In this document: one piece after another, positions 1-10,405 of the stretch
Position numbering within the stretch: the first letter of the stretch is position 1
How the letters are laid out: every line of letters starts with the position of its first letter
Source of the DNA: Rosenbergiella nectarea
GTDB taxonomy: Bacteria; Pseudomonadota; Gammaproteobacteria; Enterobacterales; Enterobacteriaceae
Direction: 5' to 3'
DNA length: 64,000 nucleotides
NCBI RefSeq assembly: GCF_900111105.1
Contig: NZ_FOGC01000006.1
Span: 124,001 to 188,000, forward strand
Program-made: the position numbers and the translations under genes
Notes under the pieces: generated by a model
What the model was told of the DNA's origin: nothing
Databases searched by the model: none
What the model saw: only the letters and a program-made list of their open reading frames with translations

Positions 1-1993
1 GTTCTACCGAGAAATCACCCATGGTCAATACGCGTACCTGTTGGTCATATTTTTCACCAAATAAGGCCATGGCCCCTTTTTGTTTGGCGTCTTCAATATC
101 CATAATCTCGGTTGTCACCGGCAGGTTTAAACGGATTTGTTGGTTCACAATCTCAGTGACTTGACGTAATTGCTGTTCGCTCATGGCTTCCGTATGAGAG
201 AAATCAAAACGTAAGTATTTGTCGTTAACTAATGAGCCTTTCTGTGCCACATGCGGCCCAAGAACCTGACGTAATGCGGCATGTAATAGGTGCGTTGCGG
301 AGTGGTTTAAGCGGATTTTTGCCCGTCTCGCTTCATTAACTTGGGCATTAACCTGTTGTCCGACCCGTAACTCACCCGCGACCAAGCGGCCTAGATGCCC
401 CGGACTCTTACCATATTTTTGCGTATCTTCTACGGTAAAATCACCCTGTTCTGTCGAGATCACCCCCGTATCACCGACCTGTCCACCCGACTCACCGTAG
501 AATGGCGTTTTATCGAGGATGACTACCGCCGATTGTCCTGGTAGCAGTGTTTGAACAGATTGTCCCGCCACAAAAATTTCACTCACTGTGGCTGGGAAAG
601 CTAATTGGTCATACCCCTTAAATTCGGCGTCTTTTTCTACACGGATCTGCGCATTGTAATCCGCACTGAAGCCACTTGCTTGGCGGGCGCGTTGGCGCTG
701 CGCTTCCATTGCCGCTTCAAAACCGGCTTCATCAATTTTCAAATTCCGCTCACGGCAGACATCTGCGGTCAAGTCGGCAGGGAAACCGAAGGTATCGTAG
801 AGACGGAAAACAATCTCACCCTGCAGAGTATCGCCCTGCAGTGCAGCAAGTTCTTCATCAAGCAGGGCTAAGCCACGCTCTAATGTTTTAGCGAATTGTT
901 CTTCTTCAGCTTTTAATACGCTTTCAACGTGTTGCTGTTGTTTACGTAACTCATCGCCGGCACTACCCATCACTTCGATGAGTGGTTGAACTAATTTATA
1001 GAAGAAGCTCTGCTGCGCCCCCAACATGTTACCGTGGCGGACGGCACGACGAATAATCCGACGTAGCACATAACCCCGGTTTTCGTTAGAAGGCACAACA
1101 CCATCGGCAATTAAGAATGCGCAAGAACGGATATGGTCAGCAATAACGCGTAACGATTTATTGGTCAGATCTTGTGTTCCAGTCACCTGTGCCACAGAAG
1201 CAATCAGTTTTTGGAATAAGTCGATATCATAGTTAGAGTTGACGTGTTGCAGTACCGCAGAAATACGCTCTAAGCCCATTCCCGTATCAACGGAAGGTTT
1301 AGGCAGAGGAAGCATCGTGCCATCAGCTTGGCGATTGAACTGCATGAATACGATATTCCAGATTTCAATATAGCGGTCGCCGTCTTCTTCAGCGGATCCT
1401 GGAGGGCCACCCCAAATGTGGTCGCCATGATCGTAGAAAATTTCGCTACAAGGGCCACACGGGCCTGTATCACCCATCTGCCAGAAATTGTCTGAAGCAT
1501 AGGCACTACCCTTATTATCACCAATACGGATAATACGCTCCGCGGGAATACCAATCTCTTTTTCCCAGATATCCCACGCTTCATCATCGGTTTCATAAAC
1601 AGTTACCCATAGACGCTCTTTAGGTAAATTAAACCATTGGGCGCTGGTGAGGAGTTCCCATGCAAAGGAAATCGCTTCACGTTTAAAGTAATCGCCGAAA
1701 CTAAAGTTACCGAGCATTTCAAAGAAAGTATGATGACGCGCGGTGTAGCCAACGTTTTCGAGGTCGTTATGTTTGCCCCCTGCACGAACACAGCGCTGTG
1801 AGGTCGTTGCACGTGAGTAATCACGTTTGTCTTGACCGAGGAACACATCCTTGAACTGGTTCATCCCTGCGTTAGTAAAGAGTAACGTCGGGTCATTGTT
1901 TGGTACTAACGAACTGCTAGCAACAATTTGGTGGCCTTTGCTCTGGAAAAAATCGAGAAACGTCTGGCGAATCTCTGCAGTACTCTTGCTCAT
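1..1993 (-). CDS. alaS: alanine--tRNA ligase (3' part cut by window edge)
   Basis: Class II alanyl-tRNA synthetase, which charges tRNA(Ala) with alanine in the cytoplasm and edits mischarged Ser/Gly. The minus-strand frame starts at ATG 1993-1991 (N-terminus [12 protein letters not shown]) with AGGA a few bases upstream and stays open to position 1, giving about 664 codons. The E. coli enzyme is about 876 residues, so roughly 210 C-terminal residues lie outside the window. The N-terminal catalytic region is well preserved ([32 protein letters not shown]). The editing-domain zinc motif HSATHLLH is visible near residue 565. recX and recA follow the E. coli order. Nothing looks broken within the visible part. 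Confidence 0.97.
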   Translation of the reverse strand, partial: MSKSTAEIRQTFLDFFQSKGHQIVASSSLVPNNDPTLLFTNAGMNQFKDVFLGQDKRDYSRATTSQRCVRAGGKHNDLENVGYTARHHTFFEMLGNFSFGDYFKREAISFAWELLTSAQWFNLPKERLWVTVYETDDEAWDIWEKEIGIPAERIIRIGDNKGSAYASDNFWQMGDTGPCGPCSEIFYDHGDHIWGGPPGSAEEDGDRYIEIWNIVFMQFNRQADGTMLPLPKPSVDTGMGLERISAVLQHVNSNYDIDLFQKLIASVAQVTGTQDLTNKSLRVIADHIRSCAFLIADGVVPSNENRGYVLRRIIRRAVRHGNMLGAQQSFFYKLVQPLIEVMGSAGDELRKQQQHVESVLKAEEEQFAKTLERGLALLDEELAALQGDTLQGEIVFRLYDTFGFPADLTADVCRERNLKIDEAGFEAAMEAQRQRARQASGFSADYNAQIRVEKDAEFKGYDQLAFPATVSEIFVAGQSVQTLLPGQSAVVILDKTPFYGESGGQVGDTGVISTEQGDFTVEDTQKYGKSPGHLGRLVAGELRVGQQVNAQVNEARRAKIRLNHSATHLLHAALRQVLGPHVAQKGSLVNDKYLRFDFSHTEAMSEQQLRQVTEIVNQQIRLNLPVTTEIMDIEDAKQKGAMALFGEKYDQQVRVLTMGDFSVE

Positions 1994-2130
1994 AAATGTC
2001 CTGGTATCTTGCTTAACAGACGTTCCGTTATATCTAAGTCACTGGAATGTTCACAGTCGACCTATGATAGGGAACTAAAAGTCTCAATAAGATAAGTTTT
2101 CTTCACGGCGAAGTAAAATCTCAATCTTAT

Positions 2131-2643
2131 TCACGAGGAAATATTTTCAAAAACAGCACGGATATCTTCGCTTTGAAAGCCTCTGCTGTAAAGATAACGT
2201 TGTAACTTCACTTTTTCTGGATAGGTCGTTGGCCAACGTCGGCCCGCTTTCTTTTCGGCAACGTCTTGGGCGCACTGCTGCCAATCGACCTCAGTGTGGC
2301 GTAATGCGTGCTGTGCTGTCGACGACGGTATCTGTTTGCGTTGCAAATCTTGGCTGATCCGCTGTGGTCCGTAGCCTCTACGACTTCGTTGCAGAATAAA
2401 TTGTTGGCAAAAGCGTTCGTCATTTAAGTAGCCTTGTTCTCTACACCACTGCATGACGCTTTCCAAGGTCTCCTCTGCGACCCAATACTGATAAGCTGTT
2501 TCGCGTAATGACTTCCTCGTGACCGCTAAACGCAATTTTTCCCGTAACTCTTCTGTTCCATGGTCACGTTGACCCAGCATCCATACCGCGCGTTGTAACA
2601 ATTGTGCATACGTGACTTCTTTCCTCTGGACGTTGGTCTCCAT
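2131..2643 (-). CDS. recX: recombination regulator RecX
   Basis: RecX binds RecA filaments and limits their extension and ATPase activity. The product is 170 residues, close to the usual enterobacterial length, and is rich in the tandem three-helix repeats typical of the family (ARDHGTEELREKL-like N-terminal repeat, GYLNDERFCQQFI in the middle, YSRGFQSEDIRAVF at the C-terminus). The ATG at 2643 is preceded by AGAGGA. It lies 83 bp downstream of recA on the same strand, behind a hairpin with a T run, the arrangement in which recX is made by limited read-through from recA. It is therefore expected to be SOS-inducible at low level. Confidence 0.95.
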   Translation of the reverse strand: METNVQRKEVTYAQLLQRAVWMLGQRDHGTEELREKLRLAVTRKSLRETAYQYWVAEETLESVMQWCREQGYLNDERFCQQFILQRSRRGYGPQRISQDLQRKQIPSSTAQHALRHTEVDWQQCAQDVAEKKAGRRWPTTYPEKVKLQRYLYSRGFQSEDIRAVFENISS

Positions 2644-2672
2644 ATGATGTCCTCTTTATTCAGTCTCCATAA

Positions 2673-2706
2673 CGAAAAACGGGAGCCGCATACGCAGACT
2701 CCCGTT
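2673..2706 (-). terminator. recA-recX intergenic terminator/attenuator
   Basis: On the minus strand an 8-bp stem AACGGGAG/CTCCCGTT (arms 2699-2706 and 2678-2685) is followed directly by a run of T. It sits just past the recA stop and before recX, so it would end most recA transcripts and let a fraction through to recX. Confidence 0.8.
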
Positions 2707-2726
2707 ACTCACATCACGATACAATA

Positions 2727-3854
<1,128 letters not shown>

Positions 3855-3857
3855 CTA

Positions 3858-3885
3858 ATTATACTGTATAGTCATACAGTATCAA
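3858..3885 (-). promoter_or_regulatory. recA promoter with LexA (SOS) box
   Basis: The minus strand reads TTGATA (-35, 3885-3880), a 16-bp spacer, and TATAAT (-10, 3863-3858). The 20-bp near-palindrome at 3862-3881, core CTGT-N8-ACAG, is a consensus-like LexA box lying between and over both elements. The arrangement closely matches the E. coli recA promoter from memory. The box and -35 element overlap the last codons and TGA stop of pncC (3874-3872). Confidence 0.93.
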
Positions 3886-4378
3886 GTTTAATTTTGAAAA
3901 ATGTCTCTAACGCTGTCGCTAAGGCAAAGGTCACCGACTGCTGGCGGATGGTCTCACGGCTACCGGAGAAGTGGCAGGTATGGGTAGTTGAACTCCCCTG
4001 AGCCGATACAAAGCCGAAACAGACCGTGCCCACTGGCTTATCCTCGGTACCGCCGCCCGGCCCCGCATAGCCGGTAACCGAGATGGCATAGTGAGCTGAA
4101 AACGCAAGACAAGCGCCTTCAGCCATCTCTTGGGCTACGGCTTCACTCACCACACCATGCTGTCGCAAGGTGTCAGGTAATACACCTAAATAGCGCTGCT
4201 TACATCGCTCGCTGTAAGTGACGATCCCCCCCTCGAAATAATCGGAGCAGCCACTAACATCCGTGATCGCTTTAGCAATCCCTCCCCCGGTGCAAGATTC
4301 TGCAGTGGTGAGGGTGGCCTGCGATTGCCTAAGATGATGCCCGAGTAATTGGCTCAGTTGGGCCAGTTGGTCGCTCAT
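3872..4378 (-). CDS. pncC: nicotinamide-nucleotide amidase
   Basis: CinA C-terminal family protein; PncC deamidates nicotinamide mononucleotide to nicotinate mononucleotide in NAD salvage. The product is 168 residues, about the E. coli length (165). Family motifs are visible: TTAESCTGGGIAKAITDVSG near the N-terminus, GGIVTYSERCK, and SVTGYAGPGGG with KPVGTVCFG. The stop codon falls inside the recA LexA box. It lies upstream of recA in the usual gene order and is transcribed in the same direction, so its transcripts must cross the recA promoter. Confidence 0.93.
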   Translation of the reverse strand: MSDQLAQLSQLLGHHLRQSQATLTTAESCTGGGIAKAITDVSGCSDYFEGGIVTYSERCKQRYLGVLPDTLRQHGVVSEAVAQEMAEGACLAFSAHYAISVTGYAGPGGGTEDKPVGTVCFGFVSAQGSSTTHTCHFSGSRETIRQQSVTFALATALETFFKIKLDTV

Positions 4379-4482
4379 AGTTTTCCGCCCACTTTGTTCA
4401 GGTCAATAGCTTAACAATTCTACGTCAACAATGGCGTACCGAGCCGATCATTTACTGCCCGGCACTCAATTATTGCTTCGTG

Positions 4483-5556
4483 TTACAGATTATTTTGCCG
4501 AGAAGCGCGTACCGACTCACCCAATTGCCAAACCGCCATGGCATACTGGGTGCTGTGGTTGTAGCGTGTTATCACATAAAAATTCGGTAAGCCAAACCAG
4601 TACTGATAACTATTCCCCATATCTAGGCGCAACAAACTCACTTTCTGTGAGCCGGAAAGCGGTTGTTGAGGTCTCAAACCGCTGTTCTGTAATTGGTTGA
4701 CGGTGTAACGTGTCGAGTAGCCATTTTCTAAGCCAGGAGCTTGCCCCGTGCCGACGATTGCTACCGGCTGTCCTGTTTTCCAGCCACTTTGTTGAAAGTA
4801 ATGCGCAACACTTCCGATAGCGTCGACGGGATCCCACAGGTTAATGTGACCATCACCGTTAAAATCTACTGCAAATTGTTTGTAGGCGGATGGCATAAAT
4901 TGACCATAGCCCATCGCTCCCGCGAAAGAACCTCGCAGCGTCAGTGGATTGTCTTGCTCATGTTGAGACATCACTAAAAAGGTTTCGAGTTCACTACTGA
5001 AATAGGTTGCTCGACGGGGATAATCAAAGGCGAGTGTTGCGAGACCATCAATGATACGGGTTTTTCCCATGACCCGGCCCCAGCGCGTTTCAACCCCGAT
5101 AATGCCAACAATTATTTCGGCGGGCACACCGTATTGCGCTTCCGCTCTTGCCAGTGCATCGCGGTATTGATTCCAAAAAACAACGCCATTTTGGACATTC
5201 GAATCGGTTATAAATTTATTACGATAGCGGATCCACGCACCGTTAGGGCCAGGTGCAGGTGTGTAATTTGGCGCTTGACGATCCATTAATCTAAGGACGT
5301 AGTCCAAACGGCGGGTTTGGCTAAGCCATGCGATAAGTTGCTGACGGTTAAAATTATGCTTTTCGACCATCATATCGATAAATGCTTCTGCTCTTGGGTT
5401 ACCCGCAAAGTCCCCGGTTAGGTCACTTTGGGACAAGGTTGCGGGCTTTAAGAGGAACCCGCCTTGAGGCGCGGTTTCATTATCTTCACGGTGCGAGTGG
5501 CTACTGCAGGAACAGAGAAGAGTGATGATAGGTACGATAAGATAGTTAAATCGCAT
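4483..5556 (-). CDS. mltB: lytic murein transglycosylase B (lipoprotein)
   Basis: MltB cleaves the MurNAc-GlcNAc bond of peptidoglycan, leaving 1,6-anhydro ends, from the inner face of the outer membrane. The product is 357 residues. It begins with a short lipoprotein signal peptide ending at the lipobox LCSC with the modified cysteine at about residue 17. The catalytic glutamate lies in GVETRWGR, followed by the substrate-groove segments GAMGYGQFMPSAYKQFAVDFNGDG and DPVDAIGSVAHYF. GGAG precedes the ATG. In E. coli its neighbours are the srl genes; here an autotransporter and the T6SS island begin instead, so this is the left island boundary. Confidence 0.94.
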   Translation of the reverse strand: MRFNYLIVPIITLLCSCSSHSHREDNETAPQGGFLLKPATLSQSDLTGDFAGNPRAEAFIDMMVEKHNFNRQQLIAWLSQTRRLDYVLRLMDRQAPNYTPAPGPNGAWIRYRNKFITDSNVQNGVVFWNQYRDALARAEAQYGVPAEIIVGIIGVETRWGRVMGKTRIIDGLATLAFDYPRRATYFSSELETFLVMSQHEQDNPLTLRGSFAGAMGYGQFMPSAYKQFAVDFNGDGHINLWDPVDAIGSVAHYFQQSGWKTGQPVAIVGTGQAPGLENGYSTRYTVNQLQNSGLRPQQPLSGSQKVSLLRLDMGNSYQYWFGLPNFYVITRYNHSTQYAMAVWQLGESVRASRQNNL

Positions 5557-5709
5557 GCGAGCTCCACTAGCTATTACATCGACTTTCTCATACTAAGAAA
5601 GCAGGAATATTGATGTCTTAGCATAATATAAAAGGCGAAAACTTTCTGCACTAACTGAATATTTCCCATGCAGTCTGCCTCCGCCTTTAAGCCATTACGT
5701 TATCTTAAT

Positions 5710-8703
5710 TTAAAAGCTCCATTTACCACCTAATGTAAGACGATTATCATTAAAGCCCTGGCTACCAATTTGAACGGCTGTATTCACCCAAATACTGCCT
5801 TGCTGGGAGAGTTTGGCTTCAAGTCCTAGTTTCATTTCTGCCATATTTTCTGCTCCGGCAAGTTCCACTTTGGTGCTATCCATTTGGACACCGTTAGGTT
5901 TGGAGTTATGAATCCAGTTAAGTTCGACGAAAGGCTGGAAATATCGCTCTGTTTGTTGGTCAAGTTGATGCCGACCGCGCATCCAGCTCCTGATCCCTAA
6001 CTTACTTTGTATAGTGTTTTTACCCACGTTGCTGATACGCGTATTATTCTCTTCAGTAAAATCGGCGTGCTTAACACCTTGATAGATTAGTTGCGCCGAC
6101 GGCATAAAGTACCAACGATATTCAGATCCAAGACTGCCATTAAATCTTAATAGTTCGGAGACGTATCCTGTTTCGATACTGGCGGTAACCCCCTTAGAAC
6201 GATAATATTGAGGACTCAGCTGCTCTCCCTTAACGGAATTATTAAACCAGTTATAGAGTAACCAGCTATCAATGTATCCCCCTTTACCGGAATTATCGTT
6301 TATCCAGGTTGAGTACAAGCCAGTGCTATAACCATTAACGCTGCCTTTAGCGCGATACCCAACCCGGTCGGAACCGGTAGAGTTATTGTGATGGCCATAG
6401 CCTGCCATGACCCCGGTCGTCCACCTGCCCCCTGACGGTGTCTCTATATTTAATAATGCTCCCCCCAATTGAGCAACATAGCGATTGGATTTTGTCTTGA
6501 GCTGACCACTACTGTCAGACCAACTACTACGGCCACCCACCTGTCTTAACCACAAATTAGAGGTATTTTGGCTAAGTCGTGAGGTCTCTTGCTCAAAAGG
6601 ATCGGATTCGCGTTCAAATAGTGACGTATTAAACAGCGTATTACCGGCAATAGCATTTGCCAGATAACTCCCGGCTTCGACACGGTATGTCGGGTCAGGG
6701 CGAGGGGTTGGGTCAGGTGTTGGGTCTGGCGTCGGGTCTGGCGTCGGGTCTGGTGTTGGGTCCGGTGTCGGGTCCGGTGTCGGGTCCGGTGTCGGGTCCG
6801 GTGTCGGGTCCGGTGTCGGGTCGGGGAATCCAGTATGCAAATACCAGCTCTCTGCCTGTTTGACTAAATTGTACTCATAAGCACCGGCCACGATCCTTCC
6901 TTGCTGAGTAAATTCACCAAAAGAGGTGCCTCCGACAGAAATTAATTCGATCCCTTTGATCGTTTCGGCTCCTACTCCTCCCAAATTATCCACGCTTACC
7001 GCTGTCGAGCTCCCCGATAAAACATCCCCTTTAATAATCATTTTATTAGTCGGGGAATTATCATCCGAAAGGACCGTTGACAGGCTGAGTGATCCCGAAC
7101 CACTATAATCGCCATTGATGATTAATTGATGATCGGTGTTCCCTCGCTCGAAGACAATACTACCGTCATTGTTAAGTGATTTGACTTGGCTAGTCCCCGT
7201 GATATTCCAGCGGCCTTGCTGTAAGTTTAAGGACTCAATATTGGTCACTTGGCCAGTTAACACGCCACGCTCACCTTTAAGGTCTGCATAGATTTTGTTG
7301 TTATCTGTGGCGATAATATTGCCCAAAATGGTACTATTAGACGCATCAATATATAGGGCAGAAGCATACGTTTTTTGTTGATCATCGGAGGTGGTCAGCG
7401 CACTGAATGCGTAGCCATTTTTATAATCGATTTCGCTATCAGTTAATTTCACCACCGAGGCACCGTTAACACTTATAATAGCATTGCCTGTATAGCCTAT
7501 ATTACTGTATAAGGAGGTGTTGTTAAGTACTGTAGAAGGATTTAGCTGACTCATCTCGCTATATGAAAAATCACTTTTTGAGCTATCGCCACTGACCAAG
7601 ATGCCAGCAGACTTATCACCCGTCACCTGAATGGCGCTATCGTTAAGTACAATAGAGCCACCGTCATTATAAATGCCATAAGAGGCCTCCCCTTCTGTTA
7701 GAAGGTGAACGGATTCCCCCTTTACCCTCGCTCCGTTGAGTAGGACCATTCCATAAGCAGCATCGTTGTACGTCGAAATATTCGAATTGCTTAACTCTAC
7801 TGCGCCCTCACCGACCGCAAATATACCGTGGCCTCCTCGGCCAAAAGTATCGATATGCACGCTATTCCCAAAGAGATTTCCTTCGGCATAAATACCGTAA
7901 GCTCTATCCCCCACAATATTGAACATGGTTGAGCTGAGGATGGCTTCACTTAATGGCATATTCGGAAAGGAACGCTGTAAGACCAGTCCATGGGATCTTA
8001 CTCCCGTGGTTCTAAACTCCGTCCCCTCAGCAACCATTTTACCGCCATCGTGGATCATCCAAATCCCATAGCTTTGATCCCCTTCCGTACACAACTTTCC
8101 ACCGCGGATAGTGAGATCTTTGGTGCCGGTGTTCATATCGATGGCATGGCCAAAATCACCTCGCGCTAAGATGTCCACATCCGTTAGCGTTAGCACACCA
8201 AACATTGCGCGGATCCCTGAGCCATCGGTGGTTTCAATTGAACTATTCGAAACATTCAATCCAGATTCAGTATTCTCTTCGGTATTGAAGACGATCCCTT
8301 CACCTTTCCCCTGGTTGAGTAGAGTCATGTTATTAAGATTAACTTGGCTGGTTGGACCGATACTTATTCCTAACGCTCTGCCATTGCTATCTTTAACATT
8401 TATCTTTAAATTCTCAGCGGTAAATTTACCAACATGTGTCCTGATACCGGTTCCACTAATCAATCCAACCGTGATATCTGCATTTGTCAGGTTGATTGAT
8501 GCACCATTCTTAATCAATAGGGCGCCACCAGTAGTTATAGTATTATCTATGGTAATATCTTGCCAATAACCTGAATTTTCAAGGACTAAGTTTTCGTAAG
8601 TCTCTGCTAACCCCTCAACGGGTCCTAAAAAAAGTGCACAACACAAAATATGTTTTTTGGCGAAACAGCTATCCTTATTATTCGATGAAGTTCCTTTATT
8701 CAT
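5710..8703 (-). CDS. pertactin-like autotransporter (type Va secretion)
   Basis: Predicted surface autotransporter of about 997 residues. A signal peptide precedes residue ~36 (hydrophobic CALFLG segment, cleavage near GLAETY). The passenger (about residues 36-600) is made of repeated short strands with phrases such as SYGIYNDGG, AYGMVLLNG and GHGIFAVGEG, as expected for a pertactin/AIDA-type beta-helix. A (PDPT)n linker follows at about residues 628-672, then a C-terminal autotransporter beta-barrel of about 300 residues ending in the aromatic signature GKWSF. ATG 8703 has AAGGA seven bases upstream; a GTG one codon earlier is possible. It starts 14 bp after a LuxR-type regulator gene, so the two are probably one operon. 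The ligand or activity is unknown; adhesion is the likely role by family. Confidence 0.9.
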   Translation of the reverse strand: MNKGTSSNNKDSCFAKKHILCCALFLGPVEGLAETYENLVLENSGYWQDITIDNTITTGGALLIKNGASINLTNADITVGLISGTGIRTHVGKFTAENLKINVKDSNGRALGISIGPTSQVNLNNMTLLNQGKGEGIVFNTEENTESGLNVSNSSIETTDGSGIRAMFGVLTLTDVDILARGDFGHAIDMNTGTKDLTIRGGKLCTEGDQSYGIWMIHDGGKMVAEGTEFRTTGVRSHGLVLQRSFPNMPLSEAILSSTMFNIVGDRAYGIYAEGNLFGNSVHIDTFGRGGHGIFAVGEGAVELSNSNISTYNDAAYGMVLLNGARVKGESVHLLTEGEASYGIYNDGGSIVLNDSAIQVTGDKSAGILVSGDSSKSDFSYSEMSQLNPSTVLNNTSLYSNIGYTGNAIISVNGASVVKLTDSEIDYKNGYAFSALTTSDDQQKTYASALYIDASNSTILGNIIATDNNKIYADLKGERGVLTGQVTNIESLNLQQGRWNITGTSQVKSLNNDGSIVFERGNTDHQLIINGDYSGSGSLSLSTVLSDDNSPTNKMIIKGDVLSGSSTAVSVDNLGGVGAETIKGIELISVGGTSFGEFTQQGRIVAGAYEYNLVKQAESWYLHTGFPDPTPDPTPDPTPDPTPDPTPDPTPDPTPDPTPDPTPDPTPRPDPTYRVEAGSYLANAIAGNTLFNTSLFERESDPFEQETSRLSQNTSNLWLRQVGGRSSWSDSSGQLKTKSNRYVAQLGGALLNIETPSGGRWTTGVMAGYGHHNNSTGSDRVGYRAKGSVNGYSTGLYSTWINDNSGKGGYIDSWLLYNWFNNSVKGEQLSPQYYRSKGVTASIETGYVSELLRFNGSLGSEYRWYFMPSAQLIYQGVKHADFTEENNTRISNVGKNTIQSKLGIRSWMRGRHQLDQQTERYFQPFVELNWIHNSKPNGVQMDSTKVELAGAENMAEMKLGLEAKLSQQGSIWVNTAVQIGSQGFNDNRLTLGGKWSF
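6705..6824 (-). repeat. 12-bp tandem repeat coding (PDPT)n linker
   Basis: About ten tandem copies of a 12-bp unit (plus-strand form GGGTCCGGTGTC) inside the autotransporter gene. The copies at about 6757-6823 are almost identical, while those nearer 6705-6756 carry synonymous changes (ggtctggcgtc, ggtcaggtgtt). This suggests recent expansion from one end by slippage. The unit is a multiple of three, so copy changes alter linker length without breaking the frame. Confidence 0.9.
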
Positions 8704-8717
8704 CACAACGTCCTTAT

Positions 8718-9317
8718 TTATAAGCAGAGTGCGTTAATAACGCCCTGACTATTTTTTGAAATATATTTTGCAAACCTAAAAAAATCGGCTTGATTATCAA
8801 AACCCAGCTTTCGGCAAGCACTTCGATAATGTGTACGGACCGTTTTAATGGAACGATCCATTTTTTTTGAAATTAAATTACAATCAATCCCTTGGCCTAT
8901 AAAGGTAATAATCATAAACTCAGACGGCGAGAGTTGCTGATAACGTTTGAGATCATTATGTGCAATGATGTTAATCAAATCGAAATCATTAGGTATCTTC
9001 CAATCTGGGATAGCTAAAATTCTAGAAATCTTCCCTTCGATCTGCGCCAAAGTGCTTCGACGACAATTGAAGGGAACATAAATATTTCCCCAAGGTAATT
9101 TGGTTAACTGTGATGCGTGGGATGCTCCTGTAAAGTAGGTTGCGTGAATAACGACAACTTCTTCGTCGAAATCAAAACTAAGATGATATGTTTTCGCATC
9201 GTCAGGAACGATACGCACTTTTTTATTCTTTCCCTTCCATTGATTAATAATCAATGAACTAATCCCTAATTTATAGTAAGCATCTCCGCCTGCCACCCTG
9301 ACAATTAATACTTCCAT
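8718..9317 (-). CDS. LuxR-family transcriptional regulator, probable autotransporter regulator
   Basis: A 199-residue protein with a C-terminal LuxR-type helix-turn-helix: LSPSEFMIITFIGQG followed by ISKKMDRSIKTVRTHYRSACRKLGF at about residues 140-180. The N-terminal 120 residues have no phosphoacceptor-receiver or autoinducer-binding signature that I can recognise. ATG 9317 has GGA a few bases upstream. It lies 167 bp after tssE and 14 bp before the autotransporter, all on the minus strand. It most likely regulates the autotransporter, and possibly the island, but no operator could be identified. Confidence 0.8.
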   Translation of the reverse strand: MEVLIVRVAGGDAYYKLGISSLIINQWKGKNKKVRIVPDDAKTYHLSFDFDEEVVVIHATYFTGASHASQLTKLPWGNIYVPFNCRRSTLAQIEGKISRILAIPDWKIPNDFDLINIIAHNDLKRYQQLSPSEFMIITFIGQGIDCNLISKKMDRSIKTVRTHYRSACRKLGFDNQADFFRFAKYISKNSQGVINALCL

Positions 9318-9485
9318 TTTTTATCCGTAAGCACAGCTTTTGTAATTTAAATAAAACTTTCCAAATAAACAGTAAATAACCAATACCCACCAGAATAGGG
9401 CAAGTAAAGCTATATGAGAATAGGATTTATTTATTGTTCATTGCTTTAAATACAATAATCTTATATTTATTACCTTTTACGCTAA

Positions 9486-9959
9486 TCACTCAAACCAAGT
9501 CGTTGCCGTCGCGGTGTCGTAAGTACCCGCTATCGTCAGTGATAGGTTCTCCGGGTAGGAGAGTAATTGCGCCGAAATACTAAGACTCAATTGGGATATC
9601 GACTGAGTACGTGCCGAGATGGGTAGGACAGTGACTGTTAAGGTTTGGGGATCAATACGAGGTTCGAAACGAATGATTGTGGTTTTAATCGCTCTCTCAA
9701 CTTTTTGATAGTGCTGTGAAGAAATAGCATCGCCAATAGTTACGCCTAACCCATAATTCAGTACAGAGGCCTCAATCAGAGGCCCGCCTTGATAATGAAC
9801 AGGAATTTCAGTCGGTTGACTATTTAATAGCTGACTCAGGTCTTCCGTAATGAAACGTTTTATCGTCGATGCGTCTAACGAAAAGGTATCCTCTTGGAGC
9901 GGCGTATCGTCCAATAGCTTATGCAGCGTCACGGGCGTTCCCCAACGTTTATTTCTCAT
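9486..9959 (-). CDS. tssE: T6SS baseplate subunit TssE (gp25-like)
   Basis: TssE is the gp25-like wedge protein of the T6SS baseplate that initiates sheath assembly. The start at ATG 9959 (MRNKRWGTPVTLHKLL) is preferred because it overlaps the stop of the upstream gene as ATGA, the translational-coupling arrangement; a longer reading extends 14 codons into that gene. The product is 157 residues, normal for TssE. It carries the family segment ASVLNYGLGVTIGDA and the C-terminal gp25 pattern with FEPRIDPQTLTV. It is the last T6SS gene of the minus-strand operon. Confidence 0.88.
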   Translation of the reverse strand: MRNKRWGTPVTLHKLLDDTPLQEDTFSLDASTIKRFITEDLSQLLNSQPTEIPVHYQGGPLIEASVLNYGLGVTIGDAISSQHYQKVERAIKTTIIRFEPRIDPQTLTVTVLPISARTQSISQLSLSISAQLLSYPENLSLTIAGTYDTATATTWFE

Positions 9960-10405
9960 AATCGACAGTCCTTTAACGTTGCATCCTCTTTTATCCTCCA
10001 CGCTTCCAAAAGGGAGTGTTGATTATCAACACTCCGTAATATATCGGAACCTAATGAAGTCTTACCGAGCGGGATAAAATCAGGCTGTTCTCGCTCAAGT
10101 TGCTGTAGGATCTGCGCAATCGTTAATGGCTTCTGTGCTAGGGTCGTCACCAGCTGTTGCGCCGATTCCTGAATTTGCTGTCGAAATAGCTTTTCATGAT
10201 GACAATCCGCTACAGGTGCCTTAGCGTGTACAGCGGAACAGGGAGCTTCTCGATAAAGCCAAAACTCTTTTGCCAATTCTTGCAAGCGATTGTTTTTACT
10301 GTTTTTTTCAAAATAGTAATCGCCTTGCCGACTATTTTTCAGTAACAGCTGATGCTGTGTAGAAAAATCCTCCTGTTTCAGTAACTCAATTTCTAATAAA
10401 TACAT
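9956..10405 (-). CDS. hypothetical protein between PAAR and tssE
   Basis: A protein of about 149 residues (ATG at 10405; an in-frame GTG at 10417 adds four residues) that I do not recognise. It is predicted cytoplasmic, with no signal peptide or membrane segment. It is mainly helical and Gln/Leu/Glu rich in the second half (LTIAQILQQLEREQPDF), with a cysteine/histidine cluster in the middle (YREAPCSAVHAKAPVADCHHEKLF). Its start lies inside the 3' end of the PAAR gene and its stop overlaps tssE as ATGA, so it is tightly coupled to T6SS tip and baseplate genes. It could be an accessory assembly factor, an adaptor for the PAAR/VgrG tip or a small effector; nothing in the sequence decides between these. 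Confidence 0.75.
   Translation of the reverse strand: MYLLEIELLKQEDFSTQHQLLLKNSRQGDYYFEKNSKNNRLQELAKEFWLYREAPCSAVHAKAPVADCHHEKLFRQQIQESAQQLVTTLAQKPLTIAQILQQLEREQPDFIPLGKTSLGSDILRSVDNQHSLLEAWRIKEDATLKDCRL

Noticed and set aside
5581-5709. Terminator between the autotransporter and mltB, from a possible AAAGGCG/CGCCTTT pairing
   Set aside because: The two arms are about 45 bases apart with no T run after the stem, so the structure is weak.
6657-6863. Plus-strand open frame with a Gly/Val/Ser-Pro repeat
   Set aside because: It is the antisense reading of the (PDPT)n repeat in the autotransporter gene; the periodicity keeps several frames open.
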